Source: an uncultured Lachnospiraceae bacterium (GTDB lineage Bacteria; Bacillota; Clostridia; Lachnospirales; Lachnospiraceae). From it: a DNA stretch of 41,911 bases. Made by a program: the position numbers and the translations under genes. The DNA is taken from positions 1 to 41,911 of the forward strand of contig CANRZW010000032.1 of the NCBI GenBank assembly GCA_947644545.1. Reading direction: 5' to 3'. Below, piece after piece: positions 7,708-15,391 of the stretch (its first letter is position 1; each line of letters opens with the position of its first letter). The notes beneath the pieces are model-generated. The model was not told the DNA's origin and did not search any database. It saw only the letters and a list, made by a program, of their open reading frames with translations.

Positions 7708-7784
7708 TTGACACAGGATGGCAGGTTTCGTATTTTTATGGAAGATAAATATAACTTTCGTATTTTACCGGGGTATGCTACAAT
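7708..7784 (+). promoter_or_regulatory. Tandem promoters for mutS2 and an 11-bp direct repeat
   Basis: P1 is TTGACA (7708-7713), 17 bases, TATTTT (7731-7736). P2 is an extended -10, TGCTACAAT (7776-7784). TTTCGTATTTT occurs twice, at 7726-7736 and 7756-7766, exactly 30 bases apart, covering the P1 -10 and the position of the P2 -35. GCATACC (7692-7698) and GGTATGC (7772-7778) form a distant inverted pair. This is the only control region between the divergent WYL gene and mutS2. Confidence 0.5.
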
Positions 7785-7863
7785 TTATTGCAGGAAGAGA
7801 AGTATTCCTTTGTAACAATAAAATAACAAATCGTTCATAATTTGATAAGGATTGAGAATTATC

Positions 7864-10239
7864 ATGAATAGTAAAGTATTACGTGTCTTGGAGTACAACA
7901 AAATAATCGAGCGTCTGACCGACAAGGCCACTTCGGAGCAGGGGCGGAAGCTGACGGCGGCTTTAGAGCCGATGACGGACCTGGAGGCGATCAGGAAAGC
8001 GCAGACGGAGACGGCGGATGCGCTGGGATATCTGCTCCGCAAGGGCTCAACATCCTTTGGAGGCAACAAGGATCTGGGGATGTGCATTCGGTCGCTGGAG
8101 ATCGGCAGCACGCTTTCCATCGAGGAACTGCTGTGGATCGCAGCTTTTCTGGAAAACGTCAACCGCATCAAGAGTTACGGGCGTAAGGAGCGGGAGGATA
8201 CACCGGCTGATTCTCTGGATGAGTATTTCGAGAGTCTGGAGCCTTTGACGCCGATTTCCAATGAGATCCGTCGGTGCATTCTGTCGGAGGAGGAGATTGC
8301 CGATGATGCCAGCCCGGCGCTGAAAAAGATCCGCCGCAGCATGGCGATCGCGAACGACCGCATTCATTCTCAGCTGGCGTCCATGATCAGCGGTTCCTGC
8401 CGGACGTATCTGCAGGACGCGGTGGTGACCATGCGCAACAACCGCTACTGTATTCCGGTCAAGTCCGAGTACAAGGGGCAGGTGCAGGGGATGGTGCATG
8501 ACCAGTCGTCTACCGGTTCCACCTTTTTTATCGAGCCGGCGGCTGTCGTTAATCTGAACAACGAGCTGCGGGAGCTGGAGATCAAAGAGCAGGAAGAGAT
8601 TGCGGTCATTCTGGCCGATTTGAGCGCGCAGGCGGGAGCATATACGGAGCTTTTGACCGGGAATCAGAAAGCTATGACGGCCCTTGACTTTATCTTTGCC
8701 AAGGCCGCTCTGGCGCTGGAGCAGAATGCCACCATGCCTGTTTTCAATACGGAGCATCAGATCCGCATCCGGCAGGGGCGGCATCCCCTTCTGGACAAGA
8801 AAAAGGTGGTGCCTATTGATATTCAGCTGGGCATTGATTTTGACCTACTGGTCATTACCGGGCCCAATACCGGCGGTAAGACGGTTTCTCTGAAAACAGT
8901 AGGGCTTTTGACATTGATGGGGCAGGCAGGACTGCATATTCCGGCGCTGGACCGTTCGGAACTGTCAATTTTTGAGGAAGTTTACGCGGATATCGGGGAT
9001 GAGCAGAGTATTGAGCAGAGTCTGAGCACCTTTTCTTCCCATATGACGAATATCGTGTCAATCCTGCAGGAGGCGGACGGCGGTTCACTCTGTCTGTTCG
9101 ATGAGCTGGGGGCGGGCACGGATCCCACCGAGGGTGCGGCGCTGGCGATCTCGGTGCTGGATCATCTGCATGGCCGCGGCATCCGCACGATGGCCACCAC
9201 TCACTACAGCGAGTTGAAGGTTTATGCCCTTTCCACGCCTTTTGTGGAGAATGCCAGCTGTGAGTTCAGCGTTGAAACGCTGCGGCCCACTTACCGCCTG
9301 CTGATCGGGATTCCCGGGAAGAGTAACGCTTTCGCGATCTCGTCCAAGCTGGGACTGCCGGATCACATCATTGAGGATGCGAAACGGCATATTACGGAGG
9401 ATAAGGAGAGTTTCGAGGATCTGCTGGCGAATCTGGAGAACAGCCGCGTGACCATTGAGAAGGAGCGGTTGGAGATCGCAGGCTATAAAGAAGAGGTCAA
9501 GGCGCTGAAACAGAAGCTGGAAGCCAAACAGGAGAAGATCGATCAGGCGAAGGAGAAGATCCTACGGCAGGCCAACGAGGAGGCACGCGAGATCCTGCAG
9601 AATGCCAAGGAGTTGGCGGACGAGACAATCCGCGTTTTCCAGAAAGCGGAGGCCGGTATTTCCATTAAGGATCTGGAGAAGTCCCGCCAGAAGGTGCGCG
9701 ACAAGATTTCAGAGAAAAATGAAAAACTAACGCTTAAGAACGATAAGCCTACTCATAAAGTATTGAAGCCTACTCAGATCAAGCCCGGGGACAGCGTCAA
9801 GGTGGTGTCCATGGGGCTGAAAGGGACGGTCAGCTCACTGCCGGATAAGAACGGAAATCTGTTTGTACAGTGCGGCATCATCCGGTCCAAGGTATCTTTG
9901 AATGATCTGGTACTGATCGAGGAGGAGACGATCAATACCGGTAAGATGCAGCGGTCTTCTTCCGGCAAATTGAAGATGTCCAAGTCCTATTCCATTTCCA
10001 CGGAGATCAATCTGCTTGGCCGGACGGTGGACGAGGCGCTTTCCGAGCTGGACAAATATCTGGATGACGCCTACCTGGCCCATCTGCCGAGCGTGCGCGT
10101 GGTACATGGCAAAGGGACCGGAGCCCTGCGCAATGCGGTACACAATTACCTGCGTAAGAACCGGGTGGTGAAGAGCTACCGCCTGGGAGAATACGGGGAA
10201 GGCGACGCGGGCGTTACGATCGTGGAGTTTAAGGAGTAA
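7864..10239 (+). CDS. mutS2: MutS2 family ATPase/endonuclease with Smr domain
   Basis: The 791-residue product starts with the family-typical MNSKVLRVLEYNKIIERL. It has the MutS core/lever region, an ABC-type ATPase with Walker A GPNTGGKT (333-340, Lys339), the Walker B region SLCLFDELGAGTDP, the MATTHYSELK histidine switch, a long coiled coil (~515-620), a KOW-like segment (GDSVKVVSMGLKGTVSSLP) and a C-terminal Smr domain (~714-791) with HGKGTG at 748-753. MutS2 suppresses homologous recombination in some bacteria, and in Bacillus subtilis it splits collided ribosomes. A TTG four codons upstream is rejected because it abuts the AAGGA site. The protein is intact and of usual length. Confidence 0.96.
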   Translation: MNSKVLRVLEYNKIIERLTDKATSEQGRKLTAALEPMTDLEAIRKAQTETADALGYLLRKGSTSFGGNKDLGMCIRSLEIGSTLSIEELLWIAAFLENVNRIKSYGRKEREDTPADSLDEYFESLEPLTPISNEIRRCILSEEEIADDASPALKKIRRSMAIANDRIHSQLASMISGSCRTYLQDAVVTMRNNRYCIPVKSEYKGQVQGMVHDQSSTGSTFFIEPAAVVNLNNELRELEIKEQEEIAVILADLSAQAGAYTELLTGNQKAMTALDFIFAKAALALEQNATMPVFNTEHQIRIRQGRHPLLDKKKVVPIDIQLGIDFDLLVITGPNTGGKTVSLKTVGLLTLMGQAGLHIPALDRSELSIFEEVYADIGDEQSIEQSLSTFSSHMTNIVSILQEADGGSLCLFDELGAGTDPTEGAALAISVLDHLHGRGIRTMATTHYSELKVYALSTPFVENASCEFSVETLRPTYRLLIGIPGKSNAFAISSKLGLPDHIIEDAKRHITEDKESFEDLLANLENSRVTIEKERLEIAGYKEEVKALKQKLEAKQEKIDQAKEKILRQANEEAREILQNAKELADETIRVFQKAEAGISIKDLEKSRQKVRDKISEKNEKLTLKNDKPTHKVLKPTQIKPGDSVKVVSMGLKGTVSSLPDKNGNLFVQCGIIRSKVSLNDLVLIEEETINTGKMQRSSSGKLKMSKSYSISTEINLLGRTVDEALSELDKYLDDAYLAHLPSVRVVHGKGTGALRNAVHNYLRKNRVVKSYRLGEYGEGDAGVTIVEFKE

Positions 10240-10274
10240 AAGGGTTCGATAAGTGCTTCGGCATGGAGGTAAAT

Positions 10275-10973
10275 ATGGTAAACAGACAGAAAATCTTGAT
10301 CGTAGATGACGACAACAATATTGCAGAGCTGATTGCGCTCTATCTGACGAAGGAGTGTTTCGAGACGATGATTGTCAACGACGGTGAGTCGGCGCTTTCG
10401 GCGGTGGACAGCTTCGGGCCGAACCTGATGCTGCTGGATCTGATGCTGCCGGGGATCGACGGTTATCAGGTGTGCCGCGAGGTGCGCGCCAAGTCTACGC
10501 TGCCGATCATTATGCTCTCGGCCAAGGGAGAGGTGTTTGACAAGGTGCTGGGGCTTGAGCTGGGCGCCGATGATTACATGGAGAAGCCTTTTGATTCCAA
10601 GGAGCTGGTGGCCAGGGTGAAAGCGGTGCTGCGCCGTTATAAGCCGGTGGCCGCGGAGCCCAGGGCTTCCGACGTCAAGAGCGTGGAGTATCCGGATCTG
10701 ATCGTCAACCAGACCAATTATTCTGTTATCTACATGGGAAAGACGATCGAGATGCCGCCCAAGGAACTGGAGCTGCTCTATTTTCTGGCGTCTTCGCCGA
10801 ACCATGTTTTTACGAGAGAGCAGCTTTTGGATCAGATCTGGGGCTATGAATATATCGGCGACACCCGTACCGTAGACGTGCATATCAAGCGTCTGCGGGA
10901 GAAGATCAACGATCATGAGCGGTGGCGGATCGCTACCATATGGGGGATCGGGTATAAGTTCGAGTCGCGGTAA
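10275..10973 (+). CDS. OmpR/PhoB-family response regulator (orphan)
   Basis: The 232-residue regulator has a receiver domain (residues ~6-120) with acidic pocket Asp11-Asp13, phospho-acceptor Asp55 in LLDLMLPGIDG and Lys104 in ADDYMEKPF, followed by a winged-helix DNA-binding domain (~135-232) with the RTVDVHIKRLREKI recognition helix. ATG 10275 is preferred over ATG 10263 because GGAGG lies five bases before it. It follows mutS2 by 35 bases. Relatives of this subtype are commonly followed directly by their kinase gene; here a truncated ATPase remnant starts three bases after the stop. The solitary kinase at 2091-3515 is a candidate partner. Confidence 0.93.
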   Translation: MVNRQKILIVDDDNNIAELIALYLTKECFETMIVNDGESALSAVDSFGPNLMLLDLMLPGIDGYQVCREVRAKSTLPIIMLSAKGEVFDKVLGLELGADDYMEKPFDSKELVARVKAVLRRYKPVAAEPRASDVKSVEYPDLIVNQTNYSVIYMGKTIEMPPKELELLYFLASSPNHVFTREQLLDQIWGYEYIGDTRTVDVHIKRLREKINDHERWRIATIWGIGYKFESR

Positions 10974-10975
10974 GA

Positions 10976-11961
10976 TTGAGAAATGTGCCGCTTGATAAGG
11001 CATACCGGTCAGGCTATTACGATGATATGGTGGAGCTGATCAGCGGACTTTTCGGGCAGGTGCTGAAAACGAACAGGAGCCTTTATTTTGCGGTACTTAC
11101 CGGGTGTCTGCGGATATCCAGAGAGAGTATTTTTACAGGGCTTAATAATTTTAATGTATACACGATCAAAGATGCGCGTTATCGGGAATACTTTGGATTT
11201 ACGGATGAAGAGATAAGAGCCATGCTTTCCTATTATGGATTTATGGAACAGTATGATGCCGTAAAGCAGTGGTATGACGGCTATCAATTCGGTAATACCG
11301 GCATTTACTGTCCGTGGGACGTGATCAATTACTGCGGCGATCTGCGTGACGGGAATGTGGCAGAACCGCAGAACTATTGGGTAAATACAAGCAGCAACGA
11401 TATTGTCAGAAAGTTTATCGGCAGGGCGGGATCGGCGGCCAGAAATGAGATGGAACTGCTGATCGACGGCGGCAGCATCCGGAAAATGATTCGGCAGGAG
11501 CTGACTTATCGCGATCTGGATTCTGATGTTGACAACCTGTGGAGTATCCTTTTTACAACAGGTTATCTGACGCAGCGGGGACAGCAGCAGGGCGACATGA
11601 CAGAACTTGTCATTCCGAACAGGGAGATACGCTGGATCTTTGTGCAGCAGATCCGCAGATGGTTTCAGGAAGAAACGAAAAAGGATAGTTAAGCAATCTT
11701 GACGGCTGGTGTGTGAGATCCAATGCAGAGCCGGGGGATGGCTACAGCGATATCATGATCGAGATCGAGGCGCAGGAGATCGGTATCGTGATCGAACTGA
11801 AATATGCCGAGAACGCCGCCTTTGATGCCGGTTGCCGGGAAGCTGTCAGGCAGATCCGGGAAAAGAAGTATGAGGAAGCGCTTGTCAGAGACGGAATGAA
11901 GACAATCTACCGGTACGGCATTGCGTGTTATCAGAAACGTTGCAGGGTTATCTCAGGTTGA
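10976..11961 (+). pseudogene. Remnant of AAA-ATPase-like / PD-(D/E)XK nuclease family gene
   Basis: Two pieces of one gene remain. Bases 10976-11692 encode YRSGYYDDMVELISGLFGQ through WYDGYQFGNTGIYCPWDVINY and FTTGYLTQRG, the middle of the AAA-ATPase-like family (PF09820 type); the N-terminal Walker A part is missing. After a stop, bases ~11692-11961 in another frame encode SNLDGWCVRSNAE and IVIELKYAE, the C-terminal PD-(D/E)XK domain (PF08011 type) with Asp and the ExK triad residues still visible. From recollection of full-length members, roughly 90 residues are missing between the pieces. The gene therefore has a 5' truncation plus an internal deletion and frameshift. Intact relatives occur in many diverged copies in Bacteroides and Clostridia; their function is unresolved. 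Confidence 0.85.
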
Positions 11962-12043
11962 CCCTGCATACAAATATAGTAAACGAAATTTTTAATGTCG
12001 TTACCTATAGAATGACTGTGCGCAGCCGAAGCTGTGAGGAAGG

Positions 12044-12070
12044 AGTACACGTTACGCGTGTACTTTTTTT
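12044..12070 (+). terminator. Intrinsic terminator after the ATPase remnant
   Basis: AGTACACG (12044-12051), loop TTACG, CGTGTACT (12057-12064) and a run of seven T (12064-12070) make a textbook Rho-independent terminator. It separates the remnant from the nucleoside operon. Between 11962 and 12043 I see only an eight-base inverted repeat (11941-11948 with 11961-11968) and no gene. Confidence 0.85.
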
Positions 12071-12131
12071 GTGGAAAGATTTAAAACAACAAAAGTCATT
12101 AGGCAAATCAGCCAAAAACAAGCACCTGAAA

Positions 12132-12347
12132 TTGTAAAAATACAACAAAACGTATTTACTTTTCACAAAATCGGACTCCAGTCCTATGTTTCTATAGGGA
12201 CATATGTCATGATATCGGCATACAAAGTTCACCCTTCCTGATTTCGATGACCCGGGCTTTCTGAAATCTCAGGGAGGGATCTTAACGGTATGACGCGTTG
12301 TGCAGGATTAAGGTAATAAGTGAGATGAGACAGGAGGAAATATTTTT
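12132..12347 (+). promoter_or_regulatory. Structured leader region upstream of the nucleoside-binding lipoprotein
   Basis: This ~215-bp non-coding stretch contains several overlapping complementary segments. GGAC (12173-12176) can pair with GTCC (12181-12184); GTCCTAT (12181-12187) can instead pair with ATAGGGAC (12194-12201); GACATATGTC (12199-12208) is a self-palindrome; and CCTGATTTC (12237-12245) pairs with GAAATC-TC-AGG (12263-12273). Mutually exclusive pairings are what a switch-like leader shows. I could not fit the conserved purine-riboswitch core, nor any other known class, by eye. TTGTA-AAAA-TACAA at 12132-12145 may be an operator. AGGAGG precedes the ATG at 12348. Confidence 0.35.
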
Positions 12348-13571
12348 ATGAAAAGAAAGATGATCGCCATGTTTCTGGCGGCTGCAATGACATTTTCCCT
12401 GACGGCGTGCGGCGGCAGCGGCAATGCGACAGACAAACAGACCTCGGCTAAAGCGGAAGAGTCCGGCGGCGGTGGGGAGGAGACGTCCGGTTCGGATATC
12501 AGCCTTGCCATGATCACCGATTCCGGTGACATTACGGACCAGAGTTTTAACCAGACCACCTATGAAGCCTGTAAGGCGTGGGCAGAGGCCAACGGCGTTG
12601 ATTTTACCTACTACAAACCGGACAGCGATTCCGACGAAGCGCGTAACGCAAGTGTTGATCAGGCAGTAGCGGGCGGAGCGAATGTGATCATGATGCCGGG
12701 ATATATGTTTGCGGCAGCGGTGGTGGCGCAGTCGGATCTGTACCCGGACGTAAAGTTTGTCGCGCTGGATGTGAGCGCGGGCGATATCTGTGAAAAGGGT
12801 GTGGGCGAGGGTTACGATTACAACCCGGATAACTGGGACGTGACGGAATACTATAATACGGATAATGTATACTGCTGCACGTACCAGGAGGAGATATCCG
12901 GTTATATGGCGGGATACGCGGCTGTCAAACTGGGGTATAAGCATCTTGGATTCCTGGGCGGCATGTCCGTACCGGCCGTTACCCGTTTTGGCTACGGCTA
13001 TGTGCAGGGCATCAATGATGCGGCGAAGGAGCTGGGAATCGCCGGGGAAGTGGAAGTTGAGTATGTGTGCGGCGGCCAGTTCTACGGCGATGCGGACATT
13101 ACGGGAGCGATGGACACCTGGTATGGAACAAAGGGTGTGGAAGTCGTATTTGCCTGCGGTGGCGGTATCTTTACTTCTGCAGCCGAGGCGGCAGTCAAGA
13201 CCGGCGGTAAGGTGATCGGTGTGGATTCCGATCAGGCGCCGATCATCGACCAGACACAGGAAGGGCTGACGGTCACCTCCGCCATGAAGGGACTTTCCAC
13301 CACAGTAAATACGGTGCTTACCGACATTCAGGACGGCAAGTGGTCGGATTATGCGGGCAAGATCGACAATCTGGGAATGGTTTCCGAGACCCCGGAGGAG
13401 AATTTTGTGCAGCTTCCCACAGCAAGCACGCAGTGGGGAGACGGCTTTACGGAAGAGGATTACAAGACGCTCGTGAAAGCAATCTATAACGGAGAAGTTA
13501 AGATCTCCAATGATATTTCGGCTATGCCGGCGACAGATGTCAAAGTGACTGATTACGGCAGTATTAAATAA
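12348..13571 (+). CDS. BMP-family nucleoside-binding ABC lipoprotein
   Basis: The 407-residue protein has a lipoprotein signal peptide ending LTAC (Cys21), a Gly/Ser/Glu-rich tether (to ~48) and a periplasmic-binding-protein fold of the BmpA/Med/PnrA family starting ISLAMITDSGDITDQSFNQ. GFLGGMSVPAVTRFGYGYVQG and KVIGVDSDQA are characteristic, and Asp residues in these strands bind ribose in PnrA. It captures nucleosides outside the membrane and hands them to the permeases encoded downstream. The ATPase, two permeases and a purine nucleoside phosphorylase in the same run support purine nucleoside uptake. A strong terminator just downstream should make this gene more abundant than the rest. Confidence 0.93.
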   Translation: MKRKMIAMFLAAAMTFSLTACGGSGNATDKQTSAKAEESGGGGEETSGSDISLAMITDSGDITDQSFNQTTYEACKAWAEANGVDFTYYKPDSDSDEARNASVDQAVAGGANVIMMPGYMFAAAVVAQSDLYPDVKFVALDVSAGDICEKGVGEGYDYNPDNWDVTEYYNTDNVYCCTYQEEISGYMAGYAAVKLGYKHLGFLGGMSVPAVTRFGYGYVQGINDAAKELGIAGEVEVEYVCGGQFYGDADITGAMDTWYGTKGVEVVFACGGGIFTSAAEAAVKTGGKVIGVDSDQAPIIDQTQEGLTVTSAMKGLSTTVNTVLTDIQDGKWSDYAGKIDNLGMVSETPEENFVQLPTASTQWGDGFTEEDYKTLVKAIYNGEVKISNDISAMPATDVKVTDYGSIK

Positions 13572-13634
13572 TACAGCGGTATCCGGCAGCAGCCGGACAA
13601 CGGGCCGTACTTGGAAAGAAGCAGTCCAGAAGAC

Positions 13635-13673
13635 CAGAGGAGCGGATATAGTCTGCTCCTCTGTTGTCTTTTT
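13635..13673 (+). terminator. Strong hairpin terminator/attenuator between binding protein and ABC ATPase
   Basis: CAGAGGAGCGGA (13635-13646), loop TATAG, TCTGCTCCTCTG (13652-13663) form a 12-bp stem with one G-U pair, followed by TTGTCTTTTT. Its position inside an otherwise co-directional operon suggests partial readthrough, giving excess binding protein over transporter. Confidence 0.8.
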
Positions 13674-13679
13674 GGGGGG

Positions 13680-13849
13680 AATCAGGGAAGCGGAAAAAGT
13701 AAAAAGCGGAAAAAGCAAAAAGCAAAAAAAGAAAAAAGCAGAAAAAGCACAAGCAGAATAACATAAAAAAGCAGAAGAAAATGTAGAAAAAAAGTAGAAG
13801 AAGAAAGAGTAGAAGAAGGAGTAGAAAAGGGAGAGGAGGCAGAAGGAGA
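13680..13849 (+). repeat. Purine-only-like A/G-rich spacer with short irregular repeats
   Basis: About 170 bases are almost entirely A and G on the coding strand, built of imperfect repeats such as GCGGAAAAAG, AGCAGAAAAAGCA and GTAGAAGAAG. No start codon opens a useful frame on the plus strand. The stretch ends in GGGAGAGGAGG and the ATPase start. A G-poor, unstructured leader of this kind would be single stranded in mRNA. Confidence 0.7.
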
Positions 13850-15391
13850 ATGGCTGAGTATGCGATTGAGATGCTGAACATCACGAAAAGGTTTCCGGGG
13901 ATCATTGCTAATGATAACATTACCCTGCAGCTGAAAAAGGGTGAGATCCATGCCCTTCTGGGTGAGAACGGGGCCGGAAAATCCACACTGATGAGTGTGC
14001 TTTTCGGATTGTATCAGCCGGAGGAGGGCGAGATCCATAAGGACGGGAAGAAGGTCACGATCAATGACCCCAACGACGCCAACGATCTGGGAATCGGGAT
14101 GGTGCACCAGCATTTTAAGCTGGTGGAATGTTTCAGCGTTTTGGACAACATTATTCTGGGAGTGGAGACCACCAGGGGAGGGCTTCTGCAGAAGGATGAG
14201 GCGAAGAAGAAGGTCATGGAGCTGTCCGGCAAATATGGCCTTTCGGTGGATCCGGATGCGCTGATCGAGGATATCACGGTGGGGATGCAGCAGAGGACGG
14301 AGATCTTAAAGATGCTGTATCGGGACAATGAGATCCTGATCTTCGATGAGCCGACGGCTGTGCTGACGCCGCAGGAGATTCAGGAGCTGATGACGATCAT
14401 GCAGAATCTGGCGGCGGAAGGCAAGAGCATTCTTTTCATCACACATAAGCTGGCGGAGATCATGCAGGTGGCGGACCGCTGCAGTGTGCTGAGAAAAGGC
14501 AGGTACATAGGAACGGTGGACATCAAAGACACGACGCCGGAGAAACTTTCGGCGATGATGGTAGGACGTGACGTCAATTTCGTGGTGGAGAAGGAACCTG
14601 CCACACCGGGCGAAGTGGTGCTGGAGATCAAAGATATGACGGTGGCCTCGAAGCGGCATAAAAACAACGCCGTGAACAATGTATCCATGCAAGTGCGCAG
14701 AGGGGAGATCGTCTGTATCGCCGGCATCGACGGCAACGGACAGACGGAATTCGTCTACGGCCTGTCGGGACTGGAGCCTTTAAAGAGCGGCACCATCGTG
14801 ATGAACGGGCAGGACATCACCCACATGACGATCAGACAGCGGCTGACTTCCGGCATGAGCCATATCCCGGAGGACCGGCATAAGCACGGGCTTGTTCTGG
14901 ATTATTCACTGGAAGACAATATCGTGCTGCAGCGGTATTTTGAGCCGCGGTTTACAAGTAAAGCGGGCTTCCTGAAAAGAAAAGAGATCAGGGAGTATGC
15001 CAACGGGCTGATCGAACAGTACGATATCCGTTCCGGTCAGGGGCCGATCACCAAATCCCGTTCCATGTCCGGCGGCAATCAGCAGAAGGCGATCATTGCC
15101 CGCGAGATCGACAAGGATCCGGAGCTTCTGATCGCGGTGCAGCCCACCAGAGGACTGGATGTGGGAGCCATCGAATACATTCACAAGCAGCTTGTGGCGC
15201 AGAGGGACGCGGGCAAGGGCGTGCTGCTTGTCAGTCTGGAGCTGGACGAAGTGATGAATGTGTCGGACCGGATTCTGGTGATGTATGAAGGCGAGATTGT
15301 GGGAGAATTTGATCCGAAAGAGGTTACGGTGGAGGAATTGGGGCTTTACATGGCCGGTTCCAGAAGAAAGGAGGCAGGCAGACATGCATAA
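13850..15391 (+). CDS. Nucleoside ABC transporter ATP-binding protein (two ABC domains)
   Basis: The 513-residue protein has two tandem ABC domains, as in RbsA/NupO-type ATPases. Domain 1 has Walker A GENGAGKST (38-46), a degenerate signature (VGMQQR) and Walker B ILIFDEPTAVLTPQE. Domain 2 has a degenerate Walker A (GIDGNGQTE), signature SMSGGNQQKAIIARE and the family-typical Walker B variant LLIAVQPTRGLDVGA. One consensus and one degenerate site is usual for this class. It powers the two permeases encoded immediately downstream; its stop overlaps the first permease start by eight bases. Confidence 0.94.
   Translation: MAEYAIEMLNITKRFPGIIANDNITLQLKKGEIHALLGENGAGKSTLMSVLFGLYQPEEGEIHKDGKKVTINDPNDANDLGIGMVHQHFKLVECFSVLDNIILGVETTRGGLLQKDEAKKKVMELSGKYGLSVDPDALIEDITVGMQQRTEILKMLYRDNEILIFDEPTAVLTPQEIQELMTIMQNLAAEGKSILFITHKLAEIMQVADRCSVLRKGRYIGTVDIKDTTPEKLSAMMVGRDVNFVVEKEPATPGEVVLEIKDMTVASKRHKNNAVNNVSMQVRRGEIVCIAGIDGNGQTEFVYGLSGLEPLKSGTIVMNGQDITHMTIRQRLTSGMSHIPEDRHKHGLVLDYSLEDNIVLQRYFEPRFTSKAGFLKRKEIREYANGLIEQYDIRSGQGPITKSRSMSGGNQQKAIIAREIDKDPELLIAVQPTRGLDVGAIEYIHKQLVAQRDAGKGVLLVSLELDEVMNVSDRILVMYEGEIVGEFDPKEVTVEELGLYMAGSRRKEAGRHA

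Noticed and set aside
11925..12137. A 70-codon open frame downstream of the ATPase remnant
   Set aside because: It has no good binding site, runs through the pseudogene end and the intrinsic terminator, and has no family features.
12188..12201. GTTTCTA in the nucleoside leader as part of a purine riboswitch
   Set aside because: The rest of the conserved three-way-junction core and the paired loops are missing, so the short match is probably chance.
13682..13986. Long Phe/Leu-rich frames on the minus strand opposite the purine tract and ATPase start
   Set aside because: They arise from the A/G-rich composition and overlap the real ATPase gene; a membrane-like translation here is a composition artefact.
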